A stretch of 5,984 nucleotides of DNA from Pseudomonadota bacterium (GCA_023437755.1 JAEZFJ010000115.1:1-5984); one strand, 5' to 3'; shown: positions 1-5,835, counted from the first letter of the stretch. The notes: generated by a model not told the origin, from the letters alone. Program-made: numbers and translations.

Positions 1-389
1 TCGCTGCACAGGGCGGCACCACCGGCGTCGTTCAGGCATTGATCGCTGCGGGTCACAAGATGGTTCCGATTGCCGGCGAATCCGAAAACGGCTTCCGCAA
101 GCAGCTGGCCGACCTTTCGGATGATGGCCTCAAGGGCATCTCCATCGGCCAGTCTCCGGGCCTGGTTGCCATTTCCATCAAGGCGGCCATCTCGGCGCTT
201 GAAGGCAATGTCATGCCGCAGCTCATCTCGGTGCCGCTGCCGGTGGCCACCTATGACCAACTCGAAGACGGCCTGAACTACTGGTCCGATCTTCCGGACA
301 ACTTCTTCACCGTGAACGAATTCCCGCCCTGCGGCGTGAACATTTCAGGCCCGGCGATCATGTCCCAGAGCGAAGCGGATTTGACCTGA
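1..389 (+). CDS. Periplasmic sugar-binding protein of an ABC transporter, C-terminal part (5' end outside window)
   Basis: The reading frame is open from the left edge (first full codon at 3) to TGA at 387-389, giving the last 128 residues of a protein whose family is usually 310-360 residues. I assign it as the solute-binding protein of a class 2 sugar ABC importer (RbsB-like, periplasmic binding protein type 1 fold). The basis is its position directly ahead of a matching ATPase and two permeases, and a recognisable C-terminal lobe. That lobe has a GGTTGVVQAL helix start, then the ligand-pocket-like stretch GESENGFRKQ, then IGQSPGLVAISIKAA, where the last crossover segment of the fold is expected. 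It would bind the sugar in the periplasm and deliver it to the permease pair. The signal peptide is not in the window. The tail (NEFPPCGVNISGPAIM) is typical of a subgroup seen in Rhizobiales transporters, from memory. The substrate cannot be read from this fragment. A TTG at 39 is internal and not the start. Confidence 0.85.
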   Translation, partial: AAQGGTTGVVQALIAAGHKMVPIAGESENGFRKQLADLSDDGLKGISIGQSPGLVAISIKAAISALEGNVMPQLISVPLPVATYDQLEDGLNYWSDLPDNFFTVNEFPPCGVNISGPAIMSQSEADLT

Positions 390-441
390 GGTCATCCAGG
401 CGGGCGGGCACCTCCCGTTGCCCTGCCCACCGGACCCTCCA

Positions 442-474
442 TGGAGCTTCGCGGACGCGTTTCGCGAAGCTCCA
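442..474 (+). promoter_or_regulatory. Intercistronic stem-loop between binding-protein and ATPase genes
   Basis: A 12-bp perfect inverted repeat has arms TGGAGCTTCGCG (442-453) and CGCGAAGCTCCA (463-474). The inner bases can add a G-U and an A-U pair, leaving a 5-nt loop. It lies 53 nt after the binding-protein stop and 85 nt before the ATPase start. No run of T follows the stem, so it is not a standard intrinsic terminator. Such hairpins in sugar-importer operons commonly protect the upstream binding-protein mRNA from 3' decay or partly terminate transcription, giving more binding protein than membrane subunits. That role is inferred here. Confidence 0.7.
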
Positions 475-542
475 GCCTTCCATTTGCCGCGCCTGCCAGA
501 CCGTATGGGTGGTGACACCTGGTTCGGAGCGCACCCTGTTCT

Positions 543-548
543 GAAGGG
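543..548 (+). promoter_or_regulatory. Ribosome-binding site of the ATPase gene
   Basis: GAAGGG lies 10 nt before the ATG at 559, a slightly long spacing. It supports the 559 start over the in-frame upstream ATG at 505, which has no purine-rich stretch close before it. Confidence 0.45.
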
Positions 549-558
549 CCATCCACCC

Positions 559-2094
559 ATGTCCGACCGCCCTCTTGTGGAGCTCAGCGGGATTTCCAAG
601 TTTTTTTCGGGCGCGAGAGCGCTAGAGGGCGTCGACTTCGCCTGCCGCCGAGGCTCCATCCACGCGGTGCTGGGCGAAAATGGCGCCGGCAAGTCTACGC
701 TGATCAAGATCATGTCGGGCGTATTGCAGCCCGATACGGGCACGCTCAGCTTTGATGGCACCCCGATGCAATTCGCCAACCCGGCAGAAGCCAGCGCTGC
801 CGGTATCGTCTGCATCTTCCAGGAACTGTCGCTGGTGCCCGACCTGACGGTCGCCGAAAATATCTCACTGGCAGCTCCGCCACGCCGCTTCGGCCTGATC
901 GACGCGCGCAGCCAACGCCGGCGGGCCGAGGCTTTGCTGGCGCGGATAAAATGCGAGGACGTCGATCCCGATGCCATGGTGCGCGACCTGTCTCTGTCCC
1001 GCAGACAGATGGTCGAGATCGCCAAGGCGCTGGGCAAGAACCCGCAACTGCTGATCCTGGACGAGGCCACGTCGGCCCTGACCAGCCGCGACGTGGAGAC
1101 TGTCTACGGCCTTCTCGCCGATCTCAAGGCGGCTAATGTCGGGAGCCTGTTCATTTCCCATCGGATGAACGAGGTCGAACGTTTGTGTGACACTCTGTCG
1201 GTGTTCCGCAACGGCCACCACGTCGAGACCTTCGCCAAGGGCGAACGCAGCGACCGCGACATCGTTCGGCTGATGATCGGCCGCGATGTAGATGCACATT
1301 TTCCGGCCAGGCCAGTGGCCAGCGATATCCGCCCGCCCCATCTGCGTGTCGAGGGATTGCGCTGGGAGAACCGCCTCAAAGGCGCCAGCCTCAATGTTGG
1401 CAAGGGAGAGATCGTCGGGCTGGGCGGGCTCGACGGACAGGGACAGAAGGAATTGATGCTTGCCCTGTTCGGGGTACTCAAGGGTGTCGAGGGGCAGGTG
1501 TCCGTCGGCACCATGACGGGCATCCCCAACTCTCCCGCCTTGGCGAAATCGACGCATCGACAGATCGCGCTGGTGCCGGAGGATCGCAAGACCGAAGGGC
1601 TCATGCTGCCCATGTCCATCGCCGACAACCTGCTGGCGGCGTCCTATTCCAGGGTGTCGCGCGGGCCTTTCATTGACCCGGGGCTGGAGCGACAGGCGGT
1701 TGCCGATGGTATCGCCAAGCTGCAGATCAAGATCGGCCGGCCCGAAGATGCGGTGGCCACGCTCTCGGGCGGAAACCAGCAGAAGGTGGTGATCGCCAAA
1801 TGGCTGATGACCAACCCTGAGCTGATCCTGCTCAATGATCCGACCCGCGGCATTGATGTGGGCACCAAGCAGGAGATCTACCGTCTGATGCGCCAACTGG
1901 CCGACGAAGGCAGGGCCATTCTGTTTTACTCGACCGACTATGCCGAGTTGATCGGCTGCTGCGACCGGGTGGCCGTGATGTATGACGGCGCCATCGTCGC
2001 CGAGCTTTCCGGCAAGGAAATCAGCGAGGAGGCGATCATCGCGGCCTCGCTCAATATCGATGCCGCCGCAGAACCGGCGGGAGCCAGCGCATGA
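559..2094 (+). CDS. Sugar ABC transporter ATP-binding protein (two fused nucleotide-binding domains, RbsA/MglA type)
   Basis: This 511-residue cytoplasmic protein would power sugar import through the two permeases encoded next; about 500 residues is the normal size for this fused family. Domain 1 (about 5-245) has Walker A GENGAGKST (39-47), Q-loop Gln88, a signature-like LSLSRRQ (144-150), Walker B LLILDE (164-169) and switch His201. Domain 2 (about 260-500) has a degenerate Walker A around GLGGLDGQGQKEL (287-299) without GK(S/T). It also has a canonical signature LSGGNQQ (402-408), Walker B with Asn-Asp (LILLND, 422-427) instead of Asp-Glu, and no switch His (YSTD, 457-460). Only one of the two composite ATP sites therefore looks complete. 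The frame stays open upstream to 418, but family alignment begins a few residues before LVELSGISKFF, so ATG 559 is chosen. The stop overlaps the next start by 4 bp (ATGA), implying translational coupling. The substrate is unknown. Confidence 0.95.
   Translation: MSDRPLVELSGISKFFSGARALEGVDFACRRGSIHAVLGENGAGKSTLIKIMSGVLQPDTGTLSFDGTPMQFANPAEASAAGIVCIFQELSLVPDLTVAENISLAAPPRRFGLIDARSQRRRAEALLARIKCEDVDPDAMVRDLSLSRRQMVEIAKALGKNPQLLILDEATSALTSRDVETVYGLLADLKAANVGSLFISHRMNEVERLCDTLSVFRNGHHVETFAKGERSDRDIVRLMIGRDVDAHFPARPVASDIRPPHLRVEGLRWENRLKGASLNVGKGEIVGLGGLDGQGQKELMLALFGVLKGVEGQVSVGTMTGIPNSPALAKSTHRQIALVPEDRKTEGLMLPMSIADNLLAASYSRVSRGPFIDPGLERQAVADGIAKLQIKIGRPEDAVATLSGGNQQKVVIAKWLMTNPELILLNDPTRGIDVGTKQEIYRLMRQLADEGRAILFYSTDYAELIGCCDRVAVMYDGAIVAELSGKEISEEAIIAASLNIDAAAEPAGASA
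2079..2083 (+). promoter_or_regulatory. Ribosome-binding site of the first permease
   Basis: GGGAG lies inside the end of the ATPase gene, 7 nt before the ATG at 2091. It supports this start and coupling through the ATGA stop/start overlap. Confidence 0.55.
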
Positions 2095-3143
2095 CGATCA
2101 ACAGCCTGTCCGGTCTCGCGACCGCCATGCGGCAGAACCGTGGCTTCTATGGCGCCCTCTTCCTCCTCGGCGCGCTTTACCTGCTCTACAACATCCTGCA
2201 CCCACGCGGGTTTTCCAGCGCCGTGTTCGTCCAGAACGCCAACGAGTCGGTGGCGATCGTTTTCGTCGCCATGGCGCAGACCATTCCAGTGCTGATGGGC
2301 GGGCTCGACTTGTCTGTCGGGGCCGTGATGACGCTCTGCGCCTGCATAGCGTCGGTGCTGGTCAACGGCTCGCCGCTCCAGATCGTTTTCGGGATGATCG
2401 TCACCCTGGCATCCGGTACCGCCTTCGGCTGCGCCAACGGCCTGATCATCGTTTATGGACGCCTCCAGCCGATCATCGCGACGCTGGCGACGGGGGCGGT
2501 TGCCATGGGCCTCGCCCTGTTCATCCGCCCCAAGCCGGGTGGGGACATCGACGGCGACCTGAACTGGGCCTTGACCAACTCCCTTTGGGACTTCGTCGAC
2601 ACCTATCAGTTGTTCGATCCCGACGCGGCATGGTTCCAGCCGATCGCATGGATACCCACGCCGTTCCTCATCATCATTCTGGTTGCCGCAATTGTCTGGG
2701 TCCCGTTCCGGCGCACGGTGACGGGGCGCACACTCTATGCCATCGGCTCGGCCGAGGGCCCAGCCTATATGTCCGGCCTGCCGATCGACCGAGCCAAGAT
2801 TGCCGCTTTCACCCTGTCGGGCTTTTTCGCGTCCTGCGGCGGGCTCTACCTCGCCATCCAGACGGCGTCGGGCAATGCCGACATGGTCCAGGCCGGAGCC
2901 TATACGCTCAATTCCATTGCCGCCGTCGTGCTGGGCGGCACATCACTGCTGGGCGGCATAGGCGGCGCCATAGGTTCGCTGGTCGGCGCGCTGATCCTGC
3001 GCGTCATCTCCTTCTACTTCCGCATTCTTTCGATCGACCCGCTGCTGCAGCCGCTGGTGGAGGGTCTGGTCCTGCTCGCCGCCGTCAGCCTCGGCGCCAT
3101 CGGCGTGCTCCGGGTCAAGAACCGCCTCGATCTCTTCCGCTAA
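2091..3143 (+). CDS. Sugar ABC transporter permease 1 (RbsC-like, BPD_transp_2 family)
   Basis: This 350-residue inner-membrane protein is one half of the translocation channel. Hydrophobic segments are visible at about 20-36, 53-70, 75-92, 97-121, 127-145, 190-205, 236-256, 272-290, 293-312 and 322-340, fitting the 8-10 helices of this family. Family landmarks are GGLDLSVGA (70-78), the cytoplasmic ATPase-contacting stretch GRTLYAIGSAEGPAYMSGL (212-230) and LGGTSLLGGIGGAIGS (281-296). A hydrophilic, acidic loop at about 147-185 (GGDIDGDLNW onward) separates two helices and is probably periplasmic. The start overlaps the ATPase stop by 4 bp. It is only distantly similar to the second permease, so the channel is predicted to be a heterodimer rather than the homodimer of the classical ribose system. 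The C-terminus is short and basic (RVKNRLDLFR). Confidence 0.93.
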   Translation: MTINSLSGLATAMRQNRGFYGALFLLGALYLLYNILHPRGFSSAVFVQNANESVAIVFVAMAQTIPVLMGGLDLSVGAVMTLCACIASVLVNGSPLQIVFGMIVTLASGTAFGCANGLIIVYGRLQPIIATLATGAVAMGLALFIRPKPGGDIDGDLNWALTNSLWDFVDTYQLFDPDAAWFQPIAWIPTPFLIIILVAAIVWVPFRRTVTGRTLYAIGSAEGPAYMSGLPIDRAKIAAFTLSGFFASCGGLYLAIQTASGNADMVQAGAYTLNSIAAVVLGGTSLLGGIGGAIGSLVGALILRVISFYFRILSIDPLLQPLVEGLVLLAAVSLGAIGVLRVKNRLDLFR

Positions 3144-3144
3144 C

Positions 3145-3150
3145 AGGAAA
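3145..3150 (+). promoter_or_regulatory. Ribosome-binding site of the second permease
   Basis: AGGAAA lies 7 nt before the ATG at 3158, in the 14-bp gap after the first permease's TAA. It fixes the start at 3158 even though this frame is open back to 1982 through the first permease gene. Confidence 0.7.
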
Positions 3151-3157
3151 CTTGGCC

Positions 3158-4117
3158 ATGTCCCCTTTGTTCGCCAGTCTCAAGCCGGAAGACAAGCCAG
3201 TCCTCATCGCCTCGGGCTTCGTGTTGGTCATCCTGGCCGTCGGCACCGTCTACACCCTGGTCACCCAGGGCAATGCGCCGCTTCTGTCGCCCAATTACCT
3301 GCTGCAACAGCTGCAGACCGGCGCCTTTCTCGGCCTGGTCGCTGCCGGGATGATGATGGTCATCCTGCTCGGGCATATCGATCTGTCCGTACCGTGGACA
3401 GTGGCCGCCGCCGCCATGATGGCCACCGCCGTCGGCGGTGACATGGCCATCCCCACCGGTATTGCCGTGGGCATAGCCGTGGGGCTGGTCAACGGCCTGG
3501 GCGTTGCCTACCTGCGCATACCCTCGATGATCTTCACCCTGGGGGTCGACTCGGTCCTGCGCGGTCTGATGGTCTGGCACACGGGCGGCTTTGCACCGCA
3601 GGACCAGGCGACGCCCATCATGCGCTTTCTCGCCGCCGACAAGGTCCTTGGCATACCGGTGGCCATTCTCGTGTGGGCCGCGGCGTCGGTGGTCATCGTG
3701 CTGATTCTGGCACGGACTGCCTTTGGCCGCGCCATATATGCAACCGGCAACAGCGAACGCGCGGCCTATCTCTCCGGCATTCGCACCCGATGGGTGATCG
3801 TGGGCGCCTTCGTCATCTCGGGGGTCTGCGCCGCCACCGCCGGCATGCTGCTCGCCGGCTACTCCACCAAGGCCTATCAGGGCATGGGCAACGCCTACCT
3901 GCTGCCCGCCATCGCCGCCGTCGTCATCGGGGGCACACGCATTCTCGGTGGTCAGGGGCGATACGCCGGAACAGTTGTGGGCGTCACCCTCATCGTCCTG
4001 CTGAACTCGGTTCTCTCGATCATGCAGATGCCGGAAGCCGGGCGGCAGATCATTTATGGATCAGTGATCGTGGGTATGCTGCTGGTCTATGGGCGGGGAC
4101 GCCGCATCACGTCCTGA
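3158..4117 (+). CDS. Sugar ABC transporter permease 2 (RbsC-like, BPD_transp_2 family)
   Basis: This 319-residue inner-membrane protein is the second channel subunit. Hydrophobic segments are visible at about 14-35, 54-72, 77-93, 97-118, 124-141, 164-185, 211-234, 248-260, 268-290 and 298-311. Family landmarks are GHIDLSV (72-78), GRAIYATGNSERAAYLSGI (190-208), which is the predicted cytoplasmic coupling stretch, and IGGTRILGGQGRYAGTVVG (257-275). In the first landmark a His replaces the second Gly of the usual GGxDLSVG, and a Pro-Trp follows. I do not know how common this variant is. The gene follows the first permease by 14 bp with its own good ribosome-binding site and appears to be the last transporter gene. 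The soluble N-terminus (MSPLFASLKPEDKP) is cytoplasmic. The whole-frame ORF from 1982 is a reading-frame shadow; homology begins near 3158. Confidence 0.93.
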   Translation: MSPLFASLKPEDKPVLIASGFVLVILAVGTVYTLVTQGNAPLLSPNYLLQQLQTGAFLGLVAAGMMMVILLGHIDLSVPWTVAAAAMMATAVGGDMAIPTGIAVGIAVGLVNGLGVAYLRIPSMIFTLGVDSVLRGLMVWHTGGFAPQDQATPIMRFLAADKVLGIPVAILVWAAASVVIVLILARTAFGRAIYATGNSERAAYLSGIRTRWVIVGAFVISGVCAATAGMLLAGYSTKAYQGMGNAYLLPAIAAVVIGGTRILGGQGRYAGTVVGVTLIVLLNSVLSIMQMPEAGRQIIYGSVIVGMLLVYGRGRRITS

Positions 4118-4124
4118 ACGGTGG

Positions 4125-4175
4125 CCGCGGCTGGGTCAATGGCGACACGCGGCGACCATGTCGCCGGGGCCGCGG
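4125..4175 (+). terminator. Nested inverted repeats after the transporter operon, possible 3' end structure
   Basis: An inner 7-bp perfect stem, CGGCGAC (4150-4156) with GTCGCCG (4160-4166) and a 3-nt loop, sits inside an outer pairing of two CCGCGG copies (4125-4130 and 4170-4175). It begins 8 nt after the second permease's stop. No T-run follows, so intrinsic termination is doubtful; it may instead protect the mRNA 3' end after Rho-dependent termination. Confidence 0.35.
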
Positions 4176-4248
4176 GCATTCTGCTGATCATCTCTTCCGG
4201 CCGGCTGAGGAAGAGGACCGATCCCTGGGCCGCTGACAGGAAGATGCA

Positions 4249-4261
4249 ATTTGCGTCAAAT
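4249..4261. promoter_or_regulatory. Short dyad upstream of the PilZ gene
   Basis: ATTTGCGTCAAAT has perfect 5-bp arms around a CGT centre, 41 nt before the PilZ start, in an AT-richer patch of an otherwise GC-rich gap. It could be an operator or promoter-proximal site. I do not recognise the regulator, and I see no convincing -35/-10 pair around it. Confidence 0.2.
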
Positions 4262-4301
4262 CCCGCCGGGAACGAACCACCGCGCAAGAACTTGGATCGG
4301 C

Positions 4302-4559
4302 ATGACCACTCACCATCAAGAGCGGCGGCGCCACGTCCGGACCGACACCTGCCTTGCGGCCGTTGCGGTGCTTCGGGGAGGTATCGATCGCCGTGTAGCC
4401 ACCGTGCTTGATTGGTCGGCAGGTGGCGCCAGGCTCAGGTTCGAAGCGGCAGACGATCTGCCTGACAGCTTCTACATGCTGATACCGGAACACCGGCTCC
4501 AGCCCTGTCGGGTCGTGTGGCGGAGCGGGCAGCTGGCTGGAGTCAGCTACTCTGCATAG
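4302..4559 (+). CDS. Small stand-alone PilZ domain protein, predicted c-di-GMP receptor
   Basis: This 85-residue protein is a single PilZ domain with almost nothing else. Both parts of the c-di-GMP binding signature are present: RRHVR at residues 9-13 (RRxxR) and DWSAGG at 37-42 (DxSxxG). The strand end CRVVWRSGQLAGVSY (69-83) is typical of small alphaproteobacterial PilZ proteins. It is expected to be a cytoplasmic receptor that binds c-di-GMP and acts through a partner protein; no partner is encoded in the window. The frame is open to a TTG at 4251, but ATG 4302 puts the RRxxR motif at residue 9, as usual, and has a weak GGA six bases before it. It is 184 bp downstream of the transporter operon on the same strand, so read-through is possible, but a separate transcript is more likely. 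Function in motility, attachment or polysaccharide control is only inferred from the family. Confidence 0.85.
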   Translation: MTTHHQERRRHVRTDTCLAAVAVLRGGIDRRVATVLDWSAGGARLRFEAADDLPDSFYMLIPEHRLQPCRVVWRSGQLAGVSYSA

Positions 4560-4676
4560 GTGGGCGGTGGATCCCGGCTCAACCTGCAGCCCACTGCTAT
4601 ACGACCGCCGGATGACCGCATAGGGCCGATATAAGGCACTTAGCTGACCCCTATACCCCCGGCCCATGCCGGCGGC
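4560..4676. other. Convergent intergenic region with weak hairpins, no clear terminator
   Basis: This 117-bp stretch separates the 3' ends of the PilZ gene and the dehydrogenase. It contains a 5-bp hairpin CCGGC/GCCGG (4659-4663, 4668-4672) close to the dehydrogenase stop. It also holds a distant 6-bp pair ATAGGG/CCCTAT (4620-4625, 4649-4654). Neither is followed by a T-run on either strand, so no intrinsic terminator can be called. Confidence 0.4.
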
Positions 4677-5690
4677 TTATCCGATCTCGATCACCGCCTT
4701 GACGAGACCGGCCTTGTTGGCTGCCCAGACAGGAAGGTCTTTGATTGCCCCCTGCAAGGTGGTGCGATGCGTGATCCAGTCGTCTGACCTGGCTGCGCCC
4801 GACTTGATGGCGGATATAACCTTCTCGAAGTCGGCGGCGATGGCGTTGCGGCTGCCGAGCAGTGTCAGTTCCTTGCGGTGGAACTCGGCGTCGACGAAGC
4901 TGATGTCGCCTTTGATGACGCTGACTAGGCAGTAGCGGCCGCCGTGGGCGGCGTGGGCAAAGCCGCGCTCGATCGATTCTCGACTGCCGGTCGCATCGAA
5001 AACAACGTCGAACCCTTCCGGTGCAATCTCCCCAAGCCCGTTGTCGTCGCCGGCCATCACGGCCTTGCAGTTGGGGATGAGCTTTTCGGCGGCGTCGAGA
5101 CGGCTGCGGTCGCGATCCATGATGGTCACCCCGCCCGCTTCAATCGCCGCAAAAAGCGCCGTACCCAGGCCGATCGGCCCGGCACCGACAACCAGGACCT
5201 GGTCGTCTTCCGCTGTGGCCGCGCGGCGAACCGCATGGGCGCCAATGGCCAGGAATTCCACCATGGCGCATTCGTCGGCCCCCATCCCCTGCGCCGGGAC
5301 GAGATTGCGCGCCGGCAGCGTCAATAGGCCGGCCATGCCACCATCGCGGTGCACCCCAAGAACGCTGATCCTGGTGCAGCAGTTCGGCTTGCCTTTGCGG
5401 CACGCGATGCAGGTGCCGCAACTGATGTACGGATTGACGATGTAGGTTTCGCCCGCCAGCAGGTGCGAATTGGGCGGCGCTTCCAGCAGTTCCACTGCAA
5501 GTTCGTGCCCCATCACGCGTGGGTAACTCAGGAACGGCTGATTGCCTTCATAGATATGGTAGTCGGTGCCACAGATGCCGGCGCGGCGGGGAGCAACAAG
5601 GGCGTCATCATTCCCTCGCTCAGGGCCCACTCTTTTCTCGACTATGAGCTTGCCTGGCTCAGTCACCACCAGAGCGTCAATGCTTTGCAT
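4677..5690 (-). CDS. Zinc-dependent medium-chain dehydrogenase, RspB / L-galactonate 5-dehydrogenase-like
   Basis: This 337-residue cytoplasmic enzyme is predicted to oxidise a sugar acid or polyol hydroxyl with NAD+. The catalytic zinc ligands expected for the sorbitol-dehydrogenase type are Cys40 (GICGTDYHIYEG), His62-Glu63 (MGHELAVE) and Glu145 (MVEFLAIGAHAVRRA). The structural zinc site is complete: Cys91, Cys94, Cys97 and Cys105. The Rossmann fold starts at VVGAGPIGLG (167-176), and an Asp at 192 after the second strand favours NAD over NADP. The stretches SVLGVHRDGGMAG (109-121) and LLGSRNAIAADFEKVI (277-292) resemble E. coli RspB and LgoD (YjjN), from memory. The exact substrate is not readable. 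The frame is open 38 codons further upstream to an ATG at 5804. I prefer the ATG at 5690 because GAGGA lies 6 nt before it and homologues begin near this Met. The gene is convergent with PilZ and the transporter, so it is a separate unit. Confidence 0.88.
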   Translation of the reverse strand: MQSIDALVVTEPGKLIVEKRVGPERGNDDALVAPRRAGICGTDYHIYEGNQPFLSYPRVMGHELAVELLEAPPNSHLLAGETYIVNPYISCGTCIACRKGKPNCCTRISVLGVHRDGGMAGLLTLPARNLVPAQGMGADECAMVEFLAIGAHAVRRAATAEDDQVLVVGAGPIGLGTALFAAIEAGGVTIMDRDRSRLDAAEKLIPNCKAVMAGDDNGLGEIAPEGFDVVFDATGSRESIERGFAHAAHGGRYCLVSVIKGDISFVDAEFHRKELTLLGSRNAIAADFEKVISAIKSGAARSDDWITHRTTLQGAIKDLPVWAANKAGLVKAVIEIG

Positions 5691-5696
5691 CTCAAA

Positions 5697-5701
5697 TCCT
5701 C
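5697..5701 (-). promoter_or_regulatory. Ribosome-binding site that decides the dehydrogenase start
   Basis: GAGGA read on the - strand lies 6 nt before the ATG at 5690. The alternative upstream ATG at 5804 sits within the AT-rich promoter-like region and has no comparable site, so the shorter 337-residue protein is favoured. Confidence 0.7.
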
Positions 5702-5762
5702 GCTGCACCCAGGCTTGCCCTAAGTCGACAGACGGCACAGTCGGCGTCATGATGCTCGCGTG

Positions 5763-5787
5763 TGCGCCCTCCCCGTCAGGCGGCGCA
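5763..5787 (-). promoter_or_regulatory. Inverted repeat in the dehydrogenase 5' leader
   Basis: TGCGCC (5763-5768) and GGCGCA (5782-5787) form 6-bp arms around a 13-nt loop, within the probable untranslated leader of about 110-125 nt before the dehydrogenase. It could fold in the mRNA. The length and loop are modest, and no riboswitch or leader-peptide class is recognised. Confidence 0.25.
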
Positions 5788-5804
5788 GACAACAACATCA
5801 CCAT

Positions 5805-5835
5805 TACATCTATAGTATTGTATTACTAATTCAAC
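5805..5835 (-). promoter_or_regulatory. AT-rich promoter-like region of the dehydrogenase
   Basis: This is the only strongly AT-rich stretch in the window. On the - strand it offers TACAAT (5822-5817) and TATAGA (5814-5809) as -10 candidates and TTGAAT (5834-5829) as a -35 candidate. The TTGAAT-to-TATAGA spacing is only 14 nt and TACAAT has no good -35, so the exact promoter is not resolved. Transcription leftward from here would give the dehydrogenase a leader of over 100 nt. TATAGT (5811-5816) could also serve a rightward promoter. Confidence 0.4.
5813..5828. promoter_or_regulatory. Operator-like dyad, matches the GntR/FadR-type pattern
   Basis: Outer arms TAGTA (5813-5817) and TACTA (5824-5828) form a 16-bp dyad. 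Nested in its right part, TTGTATTACTA (5818-5828) fits the TNGTNNNACNA pattern known for FadR-subfamily GntR regulators. It overlaps the candidate promoter elements, where a repressor would act. Such regulators (LgoR, RspR in E. coli) control related dehydrogenases, which makes the reading attractive, but the pattern is short and no regulator gene is in the window. Confidence 0.35.

Noticed and set aside
382..394. TGACC-TGA-GGTCA small inverted repeat over the binding-protein stop codon
   Set aside because: Only 5-bp arms, not extendable, partly coding; expected by chance.
418..558. N-terminal extension of the ATPase
   Set aside because: It covers the intercistronic hairpin, has no plausible ribosome-binding site at its starts, and has no family homology that I can recognise; the protein begins normally at 559.
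865..1896. 343-codon open frame on the - strand opposite the ATPase
   Set aside because: It lies wholly antisense to a clear, motif-complete ATPase gene, and its composition is that of a shadow frame.
1982..3157. Long open frame in phase with the second permease, reading through the first permease gene
   Set aside because: The translation is Arg/Pro/His-rich, typical of an out-of-frame reading of GC-rich coding DNA. Permease homology starts only at 3158, where a good ribosome-binding site is present.
4268..4300. GGGAAC motif upstream of PilZ as an EcfG-type general stress promoter
   Set aside because: The -35-like GGAAC is present, but no CGTT-type -10 occurs at the required spacing; the bases there are CTTG or ACTT.
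4121..4411. 96-codon + strand frame between permease 2 and PilZ
   Set aside because: It overlaps the convincing PilZ gene in another frame, turns Arg/Pro/His-rich there, and has no ribosome-binding site.
4188..4667. 159-codon - strand frame opposite PilZ
   Set aside because: It is antisense to a motif-supported PilZ gene and shows no recognisable domain.
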